Assembly (NCBI RefSeq): GCF_044904665.1 | Contig: NZ_JADIKM010000001.1 | Span: 744,001-808,000 of the forward strand | From: Dyella_A ginsengisoli | GTDB taxonomy: Bacteria; Pseudomonadota; Gammaproteobacteria; Xanthomonadales; Rhodanobacteraceae | Reading direction: 5' to 3' | Length of the DNA stretch: 64,000 nucleotides | In this document: positions 50,538 to 59,975 of the stretch, one piece after another | Position numbering within the stretch: position 1 is the first letter of the stretch | How the letters are laid out: each line of letters starts with the position of its first letter | Notes under the pieces: model-generated | What the model saw: the letters and a program-made list of their open reading frames with translations, nothing else | Told to the model about the DNA's origin: nothing | The model's database searches: none | Translations under genes and position numbers: made by a program

Positions 50538-51161
50538 ATGCCCAACGTTCCGCCGCCCCGCCTCAACCCGCTCGCCCTCTTCATCTTCAGCTCGCGCTGG
50601 CTGCAGGTGCCGCTGTACCTGGGGCTGATCGTGGCGCAGTGCGTCTACGTGTTCCTGTTCGGCAAGGAGTTGTGGCACCTGATCCACGAGGCGTCGCACC
50701 TGGGCGAGCAGGAGATCATGCTGATCGTGCTGGGCCTGATCGACGTGGTGATGATTTCCAACCTGCTGATCATGGTGATCGTCGGCGGCTTCGAGACCTT
50801 CGTCTCGCGGCTGGGGCTGGAAGATCATCCCGATCAGCCGGAGTGGCTCAGCCACGTCAACGCCTCGGTGCTGAAGGTGAAGCTGGCGATGGCGATCATC
50901 GGCATCTCCTCGATCCACCTGCTGAAGACCTTCATCGCGGCCGGTTCGCTGCAGGGCCTGCCGTTCTGTTCGCCCGACGTGCTTGCCACGATGGCCGACA
51001 CCATGAACACCGCCGGCGCGCTCAAGTGCACCACGCTCACTACGGTGGGCGTGATGTGGCAGACGATCATCCACGTAGTGTTCATCGCCTCGGCCATCGG
51101 CATCGCCTGGACCGACCGGATCATGCAGGCCGGCGTGACCCGCGTGCGCGACGGCCACTGA
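50538..51161 (+). CDS. UPF0114 (YqhA) family membrane protein
   Basis: A 207-residue inner-membrane protein with about four helices. SSRWLQVPLYLGLIVAQCVYVF near residue 20, LGLIDVVMISNLLIMVIVGGFE near residue 70 and VKLAMAIIGISSIHLLKTFI near residue 118 correspond to UPF0114. The length is slightly above that of E. coli YqhA. The start might be ATG 50538 or 50523; neither has a good Shine-Dalgarno. Function unknown. It is 98 bp after ppc in the same direction. Confidence 0.85.
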   Translation: MPNVPPPRLNPLALFIFSSRWLQVPLYLGLIVAQCVYVFLFGKELWHLIHEASHLGEQEIMLIVLGLIDVVMISNLLIMVIVGGFETFVSRLGLEDHPDQPEWLSHVNASVLKVKLAMAIIGISSIHLLKTFIAAGSLQGLPFCSPDVLATMADTMNTAGALKCTTLTTVGVMWQTIIHVVFIASAIGIAWTDRIMQAGVTRVRDGH

Positions 51162-51168
51162 CGCCTTT

Positions 51169-51196
51169 TGTAGGAGCCCGCGAGCGGGCTCCTACA
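51169..51196. repeat. REP-type palindrome, short form
   Basis: TGTAGGAGCCCGC and GCGGGCTCCTACA, 13 bp each, pair around two bases. It shares the head sequence of the REP element at 29256-29338 and lies between convergent genes. It probably also serves as a transcription stop between UPF0114 and the efflux operon. Confidence 0.85.
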
Positions 51197-51197
51197 A

Positions 51198-54100
51198 CTA
51201 CACCTCGAGGCGATCGTCGGGCCGGGCGACCAGGGCGTACAGGGCGGGCATCAGGAACACGCTGATCAGCAATCGGGTGAACAGGCCGCTGACGATCACC
51301 AGCGCAAACGGTCGCTGGGTGTCGGTGCCCACGCCGGTGGCCAGTGCCGCCGGCAGCAGGCCGAGCGCGGCGACCAGCGCGGTCATCATGATCGGGCGCA
51401 GGCGCAGGATCGCCGCCTCGCGGATCGCCGGTGCCAGCGCCATGCCGCCCAGACGCAGTTCGTTGACGTAGGAGATGTAGACCACCGCGGTCTGCACCGA
51501 CACGCCGAACAGGGCCAGGAAGCCGATCCCCGAGGACACCGAGAACGGCGTGCCGGTGAGCCACAGCGCCACGATGCCGCCGACCGGTGCCGACAGCGCC
51601 ACGCCGAGCACGGTGATGAAGGGGAACTTGAAGTTGCTGTAGAGGGTGAACAGCAGCAGGAAGATCAGCCCCACGGTGAGCGGCACGATGATCCGCAACT
51701 GCGCGCTGGAGGCCATGTACTCGGAGTACTCGCCGCCCCAGTCCACGCGGTAGCCCTGCGGCAGCTTCACCTGCTTGTCCACCTGCGAGATGGCGTCACC
51801 CACCGCGCCGGCCAGGTCGCGCCCCTGCACCGAGAACTGCACGCCGATGTAGCGCGAGTTGTCCTGGCGATAGATGAAGGACGCGCCGTCGGTGACGCGA
51901 ATGTCGGCCAGCACCTTGAGCGGAATCTGCTTGCCCTCGGGCGTCGCCACCAGCAGGTTGCCGATCGCCGCGGGGTTGTCGCGGTACTGCTTCTTGAGCC
52001 GCACCACCAGGTCGAACTCCTTCTCGCCCTGCACCACCTGGGTAGCCACATCGCCGCCGATCGCAGTCTGGATCAGGCCGTTGATGTCGGCCACGTTGAG
52101 GCCGTAGCGGGCGATCGCGGCGCGGTGGATGTCGATGCTCAGGCTGGGTTGGCCGAGCTCCTGCACCAGGGTCACGTCGCGGATGCCGCGTACCTTCTCC
52201 AGCACGTGCTTGATCGCCTTGCCTCGGGCCTGCAGCGTGGCCAGGTCCGGCCCGAACACCTTCACCGCCAGCGCGCTCTTGAGGCCCGTCTCGGCCTCGT
52301 CCACCGCATCCTCGGCCGGCTGCGTGTAGTTGAAGATGATGCCGGGGAACTGCGCCAGCTTGCGGTTCATCGCCTCGATCAGCGCGGGCTTGCTGCGGTA
52401 GCTGCCGGTCCATTGCGAGTAGGGCTTGAGCGCCACGAAGAACTCGGCGTTGAAGAAGCCGGTGGGGTCGGTGCCGTCGTCGGGGCGGCCCAGTTCGTTG
52501 GTGACCGTGGTCACCTCGGGGAAGCTGCGCAGGATCGCGCGGATCTGCGGGGTGATCTTCGCCGCCTCGTCGAACGAGATGGTGTACGGCATGGTGGCGC
52601 GCACCCACAGCGCGCCCTCGTCCAGGTGCGGCATGAACTCCGCGCCGATGCGCGGGATCAGCAGCAGCGACAGGCCCAGCAGCACCACCGAGGCCAGCAC
52701 GGTGCCGCGGGCGCGGGCCAGGCAGAAGTCCAGGCCCTTCGTGTACACCGACTTGATCGCCTCGAACGCGCGGTTGCGCCGCTCGCGCACGCCCTTGCGC
52801 ATGAACCACGAGCACAGTACCGGCAGCAACGTCAGCGTGACGATCAGCGAGCCGACCAGGGCGAAGATCATGGTGTCGGCCATCGGCTTGAACAGCGTGC
52901 CGGACGGGCCGGACAGCACGTAGATCGGCAGGAAGCTCACCACGATCACCGCCACCGCGTAGAACAGCGGGCGGTCGACCTCCGCCGCGGCGGCGCGGAT
53001 CACCTCGACCACGCCGACCTCCTGGCCTTTGCGATCGGCCAGCTGGCGATAGATGTTCTCCACCATCACCACCGCCGCATCGACCAGGATGCCGAAGTCG
53101 ATCGCGCCGATCGACAGCAGGTTGGCCGAGGCGCCCTGCAGATCCAGGCAGACGAAGGCGAACAGCAGCGCCAGCGGAATCGTGGTGGCCACGATCAGCC
53201 CGGCGCGCAGGTCGTACAGGAAAAACACCAGCACCACGACCACCAGCAGCATGCCGCGCACCAGGTTGTCGCGCACCACGTCGGTGGTGCGGCTGATCAG
53301 CTCGCTGCGGTCGTAGAACGGCACGATCTTCACGTCCTTCGGCAGCACGTGGTCGTTGAGTTCGCGGGTCTTCGCCTCGACGCGCCGGAGCACGTCCTGG
53401 GTCTTCTCGCCGGTGCGCAGGAAGATCACGCCTTCCACTGCGTCGTCCTGGTCCTGGTAGCCGAACTCGCCCAGTCGCGGCGCGATGCCGGTGGTGACCG
53501 TGCCGACATCCTTCACCAGCACCGGCGTGCCGTTGTGCTGGGCCAGCACGACGTTGCCGATGTCTTCCAGCGTCTTGATGCGGCCCTCGCCGCGCACGTA
53601 GTAGAACTGGCCGCCCTGCGAATAGAAGCCGCCGCCGGCGTTGCCGTTGTTGGCCGCCAGCGCGTCCTGCACCTGGGTGGCGGTGAGGCCGAGCGCGGCC
53701 AGCCGGGTCTGGTCCAGCTGCACCTGGTACTGCAGCGTGCCGCCGCCGAAGCCGGAGTCGTCGGCCACGCCGGGCACGGCGCGGAACGCCGGCTCCACGG
53801 TCCAGTCCTCGATCGTCTTCAGCTCGGTCGGCGAGCGGTCCGGGCTCTGCAGCACGTAGCGGTAGATCAGCCCCGAGGGCGACGACAGCGGCGACACCGA
53901 GGGCGCCACGCCGTCGGGCAGTCCGAGGTCGCCCATGCGGTTGAACACCGCCTGGCGCGCCACGTGGTTGTCGGTGCCGTCGGCGAAGGTGATGTTCACC
54001 ACCGACAGGCCGTACAGCGAGATCGAGCGCGTCACCGTGGTGCGCGGGATGCCGGTCATGCCGCGCTCGACCGGTACGGTGATCAGCCGCTCCACTTCCT

Positions 54101-54323
54101 CGGCGGCGTGGCCGGGCCACTGCGTCACCAGTTCCACGCCGGGCGGCGAGAGATCGGGGTACGCGTCCACCGGCAGCCGCCTGAGCGAATGCAGGCCGGC
54201 GCCGGCGAGCAGCAGCACCAGCAGCAGCACCAGCAGGCGCTGGCCCAGCGAGGCCGCCACGATGCGGTTCATGATCGAGGCGGTGCGGGAGGGGGTCTCG
54301 CCCCCGGGCAGTGGCTCGCTCAT
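51198..54323 (-). CDS. Heavy-metal efflux RND pump (CzcA/CusA family)
   Basis: A 1041-residue inner-membrane proton antiporter. The usual 12 helices and two large periplasmic loops can be recognised; VELVTQWPGHAAEEVERLITVPVE and GMTGIPRTTVTRSISLYGLS near the start are HME-RND marks, and the proton-relay segment of helix 4 reads DFGILVDAAVVMVEN (Asp, Asp, Glu). Metal choice between Cu/Ag and Zn/Co/Ni/Cd cannot be fixed; the relay motif fits the CzcA-like type. Its start overlaps the MFP gene stop by 4 bp. Confidence 0.93.
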   Translation of the reverse strand: MSEPLPGGETPSRTASIMNRIVAASLGQRLLVLLLVLLLAGAGLHSLRRLPVDAYPDLSPPGVELVTQWPGHAAEEVERLITVPVERGMTGIPRTTVTRSISLYGLSVVNITFADGTDNHVARQAVFNRMGDLGLPDGVAPSVSPLSSPSGLIYRYVLQSPDRSPTELKTIEDWTVEPAFRAVPGVADDSGFGGGTLQYQVQLDQTRLAALGLTATQVQDALAANNGNAGGGFYSQGGQFYYVRGEGRIKTLEDIGNVVLAQHNGTPVLVKDVGTVTTGIAPRLGEFGYQDQDDAVEGVIFLRTGEKTQDVLRRVEAKTRELNDHVLPKDVKIVPFYDRSELISRTTDVVRDNLVRGMLLVVVVLVFFLYDLRAGLIVATTIPLALLFAFVCLDLQGASANLLSIGAIDFGILVDAAVVMVENIYRQLADRKGQEVGVVEVIRAAAAEVDRPLFYAVAVIVVSFLPIYVLSGPSGTLFKPMADTMIFALVGSLIVTLTLLPVLCSWFMRKGVRERRNRAFEAIKSVYTKGLDFCLARARGTVLASVVLLGLSLLLIPRIGAEFMPHLDEGALWVRATMPYTISFDEAAKITPQIRAILRSFPEVTTVTNELGRPDDGTDPTGFFNAEFFVALKPYSQWTGSYRSKPALIEAMNRKLAQFPGIIFNYTQPAEDAVDEAETGLKSALAVKVFGPDLATLQARGKAIKHVLEKVRGIRDVTLVQELGQPSLSIDIHRAAIARYGLNVADINGLIQTAIGGDVATQVVQGEKEFDLVVRLKKQYRDNPAAIGNLLVATPEGKQIPLKVLADIRVTDGASFIYRQDNSRYIGVQFSVQGRDLAGAVGDAISQVDKQVKLPQGYRVDWGGEYSEYMASSAQLRIIVPLTVGLIFLLLFTLYSNFKFPFITVLGVALSAPVGGIVALWLTGTPFSVSSGIGFLALFGVSVQTAVVYISYVNELRLGGMALAPAIREAAILRLRPIMMTALVAALGLLPAALATGVGTDTQRPFALVIVSGLFTRLLISVFLMPALYALVARPDDRLEV

Positions 54324-55516
54324 TGGTTTTGCAGGAACTGGACGAAGATGCCGCCGTCGACCACCACCTGTTGCCCGGCCTTCAGGCCGTCGCGGATGGC
54401 CACGTCGTCGCGGCTGCGGTCACCCAGCGTGACGTGCTGCCGCGCGAAGCCGCCGTCGGCCTCGGCGACGTAGACGAAGGGCAGGTTCTCGTCATCGCGA
54501 AGCACCGCCGACGCCGGCACCAGCAGCGCGTGGCTGGCCTGCTGCGCGCGCAGCGCCACATCCACGTACATCTGCTTTTTCAGCAAGCCGTCGCGGTTGT
54601 CCACCGCCACGCGCACGTCGATCAGCCCGGTGTCGGCATTCACCACGCCGCCGATGTTGGTGACCGTGCCGGTCAGCGGCGCGGCGCCGGCGGCACTGGT
54701 CGTGATCTCGGCGCTGTCGCCCACGTGCACCGCGGCCAGTTCGGCCGGCGTCACTTGGGCCATCACCCACATGCGCGAGAGGTCGGCCACGGTGAAGCAG
54801 GCGGTGCTGCCGGCCTGCAGCAGCTGGCCCGGCGTGATCAGCCGCTCTACCACGGTGCCGGCGATCGGCGCGCGGATCGCGCCGCCGGCATGCGCCACGG
54901 GGCGTCCGGACTGGATCGCCTGGATCGTGCCCGGGTCGACGCCCAGCGCGCGCAGGGCCTGCAGCGCGGCATCGCGGTCGGCTTCGGCGCTGGCCGCGTC
55001 GGTGGACGCCTGCGCGGCCTCGCGGGCGGACACGCCGTCGTGCTTGACCAGGTCGGCGTCCATGTCGGCGATGCGGCGCGCGTTGCGCGCGGCCACCAGC
55101 GCCTTGCTGTACGCGCCGAGCGCCGCGGCGAAGTCGGACGAGTCCACCGTGGCCAGCACCTGGCCCCTGGCGACAGTGTCGCCGGGGGCCACCAGCAGGC
55201 GCGTCACCGGTCCGGTGAACGGGGCCAGCACGCTGGTCGCGCGCTCGTTGTCGAAATCGACCCGGCCGGTGGTGTGCACGCTGGCGTGGAAGGCGCCGGC
55301 AGCCACCGCCTGCAGGTGGATGTGCTGGCGCTGCGGGGGCGTGAGCGTGACGTTGCGTGCGGTGACGGCCGCGGCGCCGGCGGCTTCATCGGGGGCATGC
55401 GAACAGCCGGCGATGAACGCGGCGCCGGACGCGGCGAGCACGCCGAGGGCGAGCGCACGCGGCCACCGGTTCACGCGGACGGAAGCGGGCGTCGTGCCGG
55501 GGGGATTACTTTTCAT
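54320..55516 (-). CDS. RND efflux membrane fusion protein
   Basis: A 398-residue periplasmic adaptor. Lipobox AFIAGC near residue 38 makes it a lipoprotein. VLAPFTGPVTRLLVAPGDTVARGQVLATV is the first lipoyl half, a helical hairpin follows (residues about 130-190), then IRAPIAGTVVERLITPGQLL the second half, and a beta-barrel with the MYVDVALRAQQ strand. I start at ATG 55516, which overlaps the outer-membrane gene by 11 bp. It connects the pump with the NodT-type channel; no His-rich metal site is visible. Confidence 0.93.
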   Translation of the reverse strand: MKSNPPGTTPASVRVNRWPRALALGVLAASGAAFIAGCSHAPDEAAGAAAVTARNVTLTPPQRQHIHLQAVAAGAFHASVHTTGRVDFDNERATSVLAPFTGPVTRLLVAPGDTVARGQVLATVDSSDFAAALGAYSKALVAARNARRIADMDADLVKHDGVSAREAAQASTDAASAEADRDAALQALRALGVDPGTIQAIQSGRPVAHAGGAIRAPIAGTVVERLITPGQLLQAGSTACFTVADLSRMWVMAQVTPAELAAVHVGDSAEITTSAAGAAPLTGTVTNIGGVVNADTGLIDVRVAVDNRDGLLKKQMYVDVALRAQQASHALLVPASAVLRDDENLPFVYVAEADGGFARQHVTLGDRSRDDVAIRDGLKAGQQVVVDGGIFVQFLQNQ

Positions 55517-57059
55517 CGTGGTTCCGGACGGAGGTGGTCTGGGATGCGTGCGTGGCCTGCCACCAGCCGCCGCCGAGCGCCTGGAACAGCGCGGCGGAGT
55601 CCGCCAGCCGGCTGGCCTGCGCCTGCACCAGCGCAATGCGGGCCTGCTGGTAGCTCTGCTCGGCGCTGAGCACGGCGAGGTAGCCGGCGTAGCCGTCCTT
55701 CCACTGGCGCTGGGAGAGGTCGAGCGTGATCTTTGCCGCGTCCGCCGCGGTGGCGGCGGCCTTCAGGCCCTCGGCGTCCTGCTGCAGGGCGGAGAGCACG
55801 TCGGCGACGTTCTGGAAGGCGGTGAGCACGGTGCCGCGGTACTGCTCGGCGGCCTGCACGTAGGCGGCCTTCGCGGCGCGCTCCTGATGCATCAGCGCGC
55901 CGCCCTGGAAGATCGGCGCGCTGATCGCGGCGCCGAGGTTCCAGAAGCCCGAGCCGGGCTTGAACACCTCGCCGATCGCCAGCGCGGTGCGGCCGGCGTT
56001 GGCGGTGAGCTCGATCTGCGGCAGCCGGCTCGCCTCGGCCACGCCGATCTGCGCACTGGCCACATGCAGGTTGGCCTGCGCCTGCAGCACGTCCGGACGC
56101 TGCGCCACCAGCGCGGAGGGCAGGCTGAGCGGCAGGGCCTCGGGCAGGGTGAAACCGTCCAGCGTGAACGTCGCCGGGGGCGCCTCGCCGGGCGTGCGGC
56201 CGACCAGCACCGCCAGCAGATGCTGCTGCTGTTGCAGCTGCATCACCAGCGGCGGCAACGTCGCGTTGACCTGCGCCAGCTGCGTCGTCTGCGCCGCCAC
56301 ATCGAGCCGGCTGGCGTAGCCCTTGGCGAACTGGCGCTGGAGGATCTCCAGCATGTGCCGGTTGATCGCCACCAGCTGCTGCGTGGCATCGAGCTGTGCC
56401 TGCAGCGAGGCTTCCTGCACCGCCGCGGCCACCACGTTGGCGCTCAGCGTGATCTGCGTGGCGAGCAGCTGGTAGCGCGCGGCGTCTTCCTGCGCGGCGA
56501 GCGACTCCACCGTGCGGCGGTTGAGGCCGAACACGTCCGGCACGTACGACACGCTCACCTGCGGAGTGAACAGGTTGTAGAGGTAGGCGTTGGAGCTCGG
56601 CACCGGCGCCAGCGCGCCGGGCGGATCCTGCTCGCGGCTGGCCGAGATGCCGGCGCTCACGCTGGGCGCGTACGCGCCGCGGCCGGACAGCGTGGTCTCA
56701 TGCGCCACGGTGAGGGCCGCCTGCGCGGCCTTGAGGTCATGGTTGTTCGCCAGCGCCTGCCTGATCAGTGCATCGAGCGGCGCCGAGCGGAACAGCGTCC
56801 ACCAGTCCGCCGGCAGTTCGGCGCCCCGTTCGAAGTGCTGCGCGGCACCGGCGGTGACGTTGGGCGTGCCGGCGGTCGCGTGTGGCGAGTGGGCGGCATA
56901 GCTGTCGCTGGCACGGGCTGCCGGCGGCTTGAAGTCGGGGCCGACCGCGCAACCGGCCAGCGCGAACGTGGCGGCCAGCGCGCCCACGCGCAGCCACGCC
57001 TTCGGCGAGTGCGCGATGGCCGCGGCCGGGGCGCTTGCGTTGAGCCTGGAAGAGGGCAT
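55506..57059 (-). CDS. RND efflux outer-membrane channel (NodT/OprM family)
   Basis: A 517-residue TolC-like outer-membrane lipoprotein. The lipobox FALAGCAVGPDFKPP near residue 36 is the NodT signature. WWTLFRSAPLDALIRQALANNHDL starts the first helical repeat, and LVAQRPDVLQAQANLHVASAQIGVAEA near 330 the second. The C terminus (WWQATHASQTTSV) is long. First gene of the three-gene efflux operon; the promoter should lie in the 273-bp gap 57060-57332, where TATAAC on the plus strand near 57098 is the only box-like element seen. Confidence 0.93.
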   Translation of the reverse strand: MPSSRLNASAPAAAIAHSPKAWLRVGALAATFALAGCAVGPDFKPPAARASDSYAAHSPHATAGTPNVTAGAAQHFERGAELPADWWTLFRSAPLDALIRQALANNHDLKAAQAALTVAHETTLSGRGAYAPSVSAGISASREQDPPGALAPVPSSNAYLYNLFTPQVSVSYVPDVFGLNRRTVESLAAQEDAARYQLLATQITLSANVVAAAVQEASLQAQLDATQQLVAINRHMLEILQRQFAKGYASRLDVAAQTTQLAQVNATLPPLVMQLQQQQHLLAVLVGRTPGEAPPATFTLDGFTLPEALPLSLPSALVAQRPDVLQAQANLHVASAQIGVAEASRLPQIELTANAGRTALAIGEVFKPGSGFWNLGAAISAPIFQGGALMHQERAAKAAYVQAAEQYRGTVLTAFQNVADVLSALQQDAEGLKAAATAADAAKITLDLSQRQWKDGYAGYLAVLSAEQSYQQARIALVQAQASRLADSAALFQALGGGWWQATHASQTTSVRNHDEK

Positions 57060-57332
57060 CCGGACGGCCTTCGGGGCGAGAATCAGCGCGCAACGCTATA
57101 ACGTATCAATCGCTGAGGGAAGGTCCGGGGACAATCGCAAAATCCTGCGGAGACAAATGCTTGCGCCGCTTGGCGGATTAGCTGCGCTGGCAACCGTCGC
57201 GGCGGGGCGAGACGGCCGGACGCGTGGCATCCCATCGCTCGCCGGATCGCGCGCGCCGTGGCGACTGCCGTCCTTCGATCTTGCCGTCGAGCCCCTCACT
57301 GGCTAAGCCCTTTGGCGTGGCCCGTGACATGC

Positions 57333-59213
57333 TCAGCCGTCCAGCTCGCTCCAGCGCGCGTAGGCCGCTTCCAGCTCGGCCTGCAGCTTGGCGACGGCTT
57401 CGTTGGCCGCGGTGATCTTGGCGCTGTCCTGCTTGAAGAAGGCCGGATCGGTCATCGCCTCGCCGCGCTTGGCGATCTCCGTTTCCAGCTCCTCGATGCG
57501 CTTGGGCAGCAGCTCCAGCTCGCGCTGGTCCTTGAAGCTGAGCTTGCGCTTCGGCGCCGCTGCGGGAGCGGGCGCCGCAGGCGGATCGGTGCGGGTGAGG
57601 CCGGGTTTTGCGGCAGCGGCTGCAACGGCTGCCGCCGCGGTCGGGCGCTGGCGTAGCCAGTCGCTGTAACCGCCCACGTATTCGCCGATCTGCCCGTTGC
57701 CCTCCAGCACCAGGGTGCTGGAGACCACGTTGTCGAGGAAGGCGCGGTCGTGCGAGACCAGCAGCAGCGTTCCCTGGTAGTCGGTGAGCAGTTCTTCCAG
57801 CAGCTCCAGCGTCTCGACGTCGAGGTCGTTGGTCGGTTCGTCCATGACCAGCAGATTCGACGGCTGCGCGAACAGCTTGGCCAGCAGCAGGCGGTTGCGC
57901 TCGCCGCCGGACAGCCGGGTGATCGGCGCGCGGGCGCGTTCGGGCGAGAACAGGAAATCCTGCAGGTAGCCGATGATGTGCTTGCGCGCGCCGTTGAGCT
58001 CGATGAACTCGCGGCCCTCGGCCACGTTGTCCAGCGCGTTGAGCTTGTCGTTGAGCTGCAGGCGATGCTGGTCGAAGTAGGCGACCTGGATGCCGGTGCC
58101 CAGCTCGGCGGTGCCTCGCTGCGGCTTCAGCTCGCCCAGCATGATCTTCAGGAGGGTGCTCTTGCCGGCGCCGTTCGGGCCGATGATGCCGATGCGGTCA
58201 CCGCGCATGATGGTGGTGCTGAAGTCGTCGATCAGTACGCGGCCGTCGTAGGCCTGGTGCACGTGCTCGAGGTCGATCACCTTCTTGCCCGAGGCCTGCG
58301 CATTGGCCGCGGTCATCTTCACGTTGCCGCTGAGGTTGCGCCGCTCGGCGCGCTCGTTGCGCAGCGCTTTCAGCGCGCGCACGCGGCCCTCGTTGCGGGT
58401 GCGCCGGGCCTTGATGCCCTGGCGGATCCACACTTCTTCCTGTGCCAGCTTCTTGTCGAACAGCGCGTTGGCCTGCGATTCGGCGTGCAGGCGCTCCTCG
58501 CGGCGGCGCAGGTAGTTGTCGTAGTCGCCCGGCCAGTCGGTGAGCGCGCCGCGGTCGATCTCGACGATGCGGGTGGCCAGCGCACGCAGGAAGCTGCGGT
58601 CATGGGTGACGAACAGGATGCTGCCTTCGAACTGCTTGAGGAAGTTTTCCAGCCAGCCGATCGCCTCGATGTCGAGGTGGTTGGTGGGCTCGTCCAGCAG
58701 CAGTACATCGGGCTTGCGCACCAGCGCCTGCGCCAGCAGCACGCGGCGCTTCATGCCGCCGGAGAGCGCGTTGAAGTCGGTGTCGGCGGGGAGTTCGAGC
58801 TTGGTGATCACCTCGGTGACCCGACGATCCAGATCCCAGCCGTGCTGCGCCTCGATTTCGTGCTGCACGTCGCCGAGCGCGTCGAAGTCGCCCTCGTGCA
58901 GCAGGTGGTGGTAGCGCGCCAGCAGGCGGCCGAGGTCGCCCAGGCCTTCGGAGACCACGTCGAACACGGTGCCTTCCGTGCCCTGCGGCACTTCCTGCGC
59001 CATGCGCGCGATCACCACGCCGTTCTGCACGCGGATCTCGCCGTCGTCGGCCTGCAGCTCGCCGGCGATCAGCTTCATCAGGGTGGATTTGCCTTCGCCG
59101 TTGCGACCGACGATGCACACGCGCTCGTTGCGCTCGATCGACAGATCGACGTGTTCGAGCAGGAGGGGGCCGCCGATAGAGAAGTCGACGTTCTGCAATT
59201 GGATAAGAGACAT
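57333..59213 (-). CDS. uup: ABC-F ATPase Uup
   Basis: A 626-residue soluble protein with two ABC domains. First: Walker A GRNGEGKST, signature LSGGMKRR, Walker B LLLDEPTNHLD. Second: GPNGAGKST, LSGGERNR, LVMDEPTNDLD. Between them is the ABC-F linker of charged helices, and the C terminus (residues 530-626) is the coiled-coil domain typical of Uup. These proteins act on ribosomes stalled or misassembled in the E site and Uup binds branched DNA. I use ATG 59213, in line with the MSLIQLQNVDFSIGG start. Divergent to the methyltransferase gene. Confidence 0.93.
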   Translation of the reverse strand: MSLIQLQNVDFSIGGPLLLEHVDLSIERNERVCIVGRNGEGKSTLMKLIAGELQADDGEIRVQNGVVIARMAQEVPQGTEGTVFDVVSEGLGDLGRLLARYHHLLHEGDFDALGDVQHEIEAQHGWDLDRRVTEVITKLELPADTDFNALSGGMKRRVLLAQALVRKPDVLLLDEPTNHLDIEAIGWLENFLKQFEGSILFVTHDRSFLRALATRIVEIDRGALTDWPGDYDNYLRRREERLHAESQANALFDKKLAQEEVWIRQGIKARRTRNEGRVRALKALRNERAERRNLSGNVKMTAANAQASGKKVIDLEHVHQAYDGRVLIDDFSTTIMRGDRIGIIGPNGAGKSTLLKIMLGELKPQRGTAELGTGIQVAYFDQHRLQLNDKLNALDNVAEGREFIELNGARKHIIGYLQDFLFSPERARAPITRLSGGERNRLLLAKLFAQPSNLLVMDEPTNDLDVETLELLEELLTDYQGTLLLVSHDRAFLDNVVSSTLVLEGNGQIGEYVGGYSDWLRQRPTAAAAVAAAAAKPGLTRTDPPAAPAPAAAPKRKLSFKDQRELELLPKRIEELETEIAKRGEAMTDPAFFKQDSAKITAANEAVAKLQAELEAAYARWSELDG

Positions 59214-59313
59214 CCGCCCATTGTACGGGGCGGGCCCGGTGTTCCGCTGGAACGGGCCATGCGGCCCGGGTCCGGCTGGTCTAGACTTCGCCGGCTTTCC
59301 ACCGGGAATCGGC

Positions 59314-59916
59314 ATGAATCGCTGGAACGAACGCTACGCGGGCGAGGATTTCCTGTTCGGCACCGCGCCGAACACGTTCCTCGTGGCCCAGCGCGCCCGC
59401 CTGCCGCAGCACGGCACGGCGTTGGCGGTGGCCGACGGCGAGGGCCGCAACGGTGTGTGGTTGGCCGAGCAGGGGCTGGACGTGCTGGCGGTGGACGCCT
59501 CCGACGTGGCGCTGGCCAAGAGCCGTCGCCTCGCCGCCGAGCGCGGTGTGCGCATGGCCTGGGAGCTGGCCGACCTGTCGAGCTGGGACTTCGGCCGCGA
59601 ACGCTTCGACGTGATCGCTGCGATCTTCATCCAGTTCGCCGATCCTGCACTGCGCACGCGCCTGTTTGCCGGCATGAGCGCAGCGCTGAAGCCGGGTGGC
59701 GTGCTGCTGCTGGAGGGCTATCGGCCGGAGCAGCTCGGCTATGGCACGGGTGGGCCGTCGGAGGTCGCCAACCTGTATACCGAGGCGATGCTGCGCGGGG
59801 CGTTCGCCGACCTGGCGATCGAGCACCTAGCCGCGTACGACGCCGAGATCCACGAGGGCAGCGGGCATCGCGGCATTTCGGCACTGATCGACCTGGTGGC
59901 GCGCAAGCCGGGCTGA
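59314..59916 (+). CDS. Class I SAM-dependent methyltransferase
   Basis: A 200-residue enzyme. WNERYAGEDFLFGTAPN is the usual start in the TehB/thiopurine-like subgroup. ALAVADGEGRNGVWLAEQGLDVLAVDAS gives motif I (Gly-rich SAM loop with Asp before it) and the acidic strand end, and LKPGGVLLLEGYRPEQL is motif III. Substrate unknown; homologues near here are annotated as tellurite-resistance-like or sulfide/halide methyltransferases. GGGAA precedes the ATG. It is followed after 59 bp by a Ser/Thr kinase. Confidence 0.9.
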   Translation: MNRWNERYAGEDFLFGTAPNTFLVAQRARLPQHGTALAVADGEGRNGVWLAEQGLDVLAVDASDVALAKSRRLAAERGVRMAWELADLSSWDFGRERFDVIAAIFIQFADPALRTRLFAGMSAALKPGGVLLLEGYRPEQLGYGTGGPSEVANLYTEAMLRGAFADLAIEHLAAYDAEIHEGSGHRGISALIDLVARKPG

Positions 59917-59975
59917 GACACGATGCTGCGCCGCCGGTGCGGCGTGGCGGCGAGAGACCTTTCGGGGGAAGGGCG

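Noticed and set aside
52125..54473. Plus-strand open frame of 782 codons over the RND pump
   Set aside because: The His/Gln/Arg-rich product is a typical shadow of a GC-rich gene; the minus strand encodes a complete CzcA-type pump.
57750..59975. A very long rightward open frame reaching back more than 2 kb ahead of the Ser/Thr kinase
   Set aside because: It is the antisense of uup and overlaps the methyltransferase in another frame; a good start with ribosome-binding site at 59976 begins the recognisable kinase protein.
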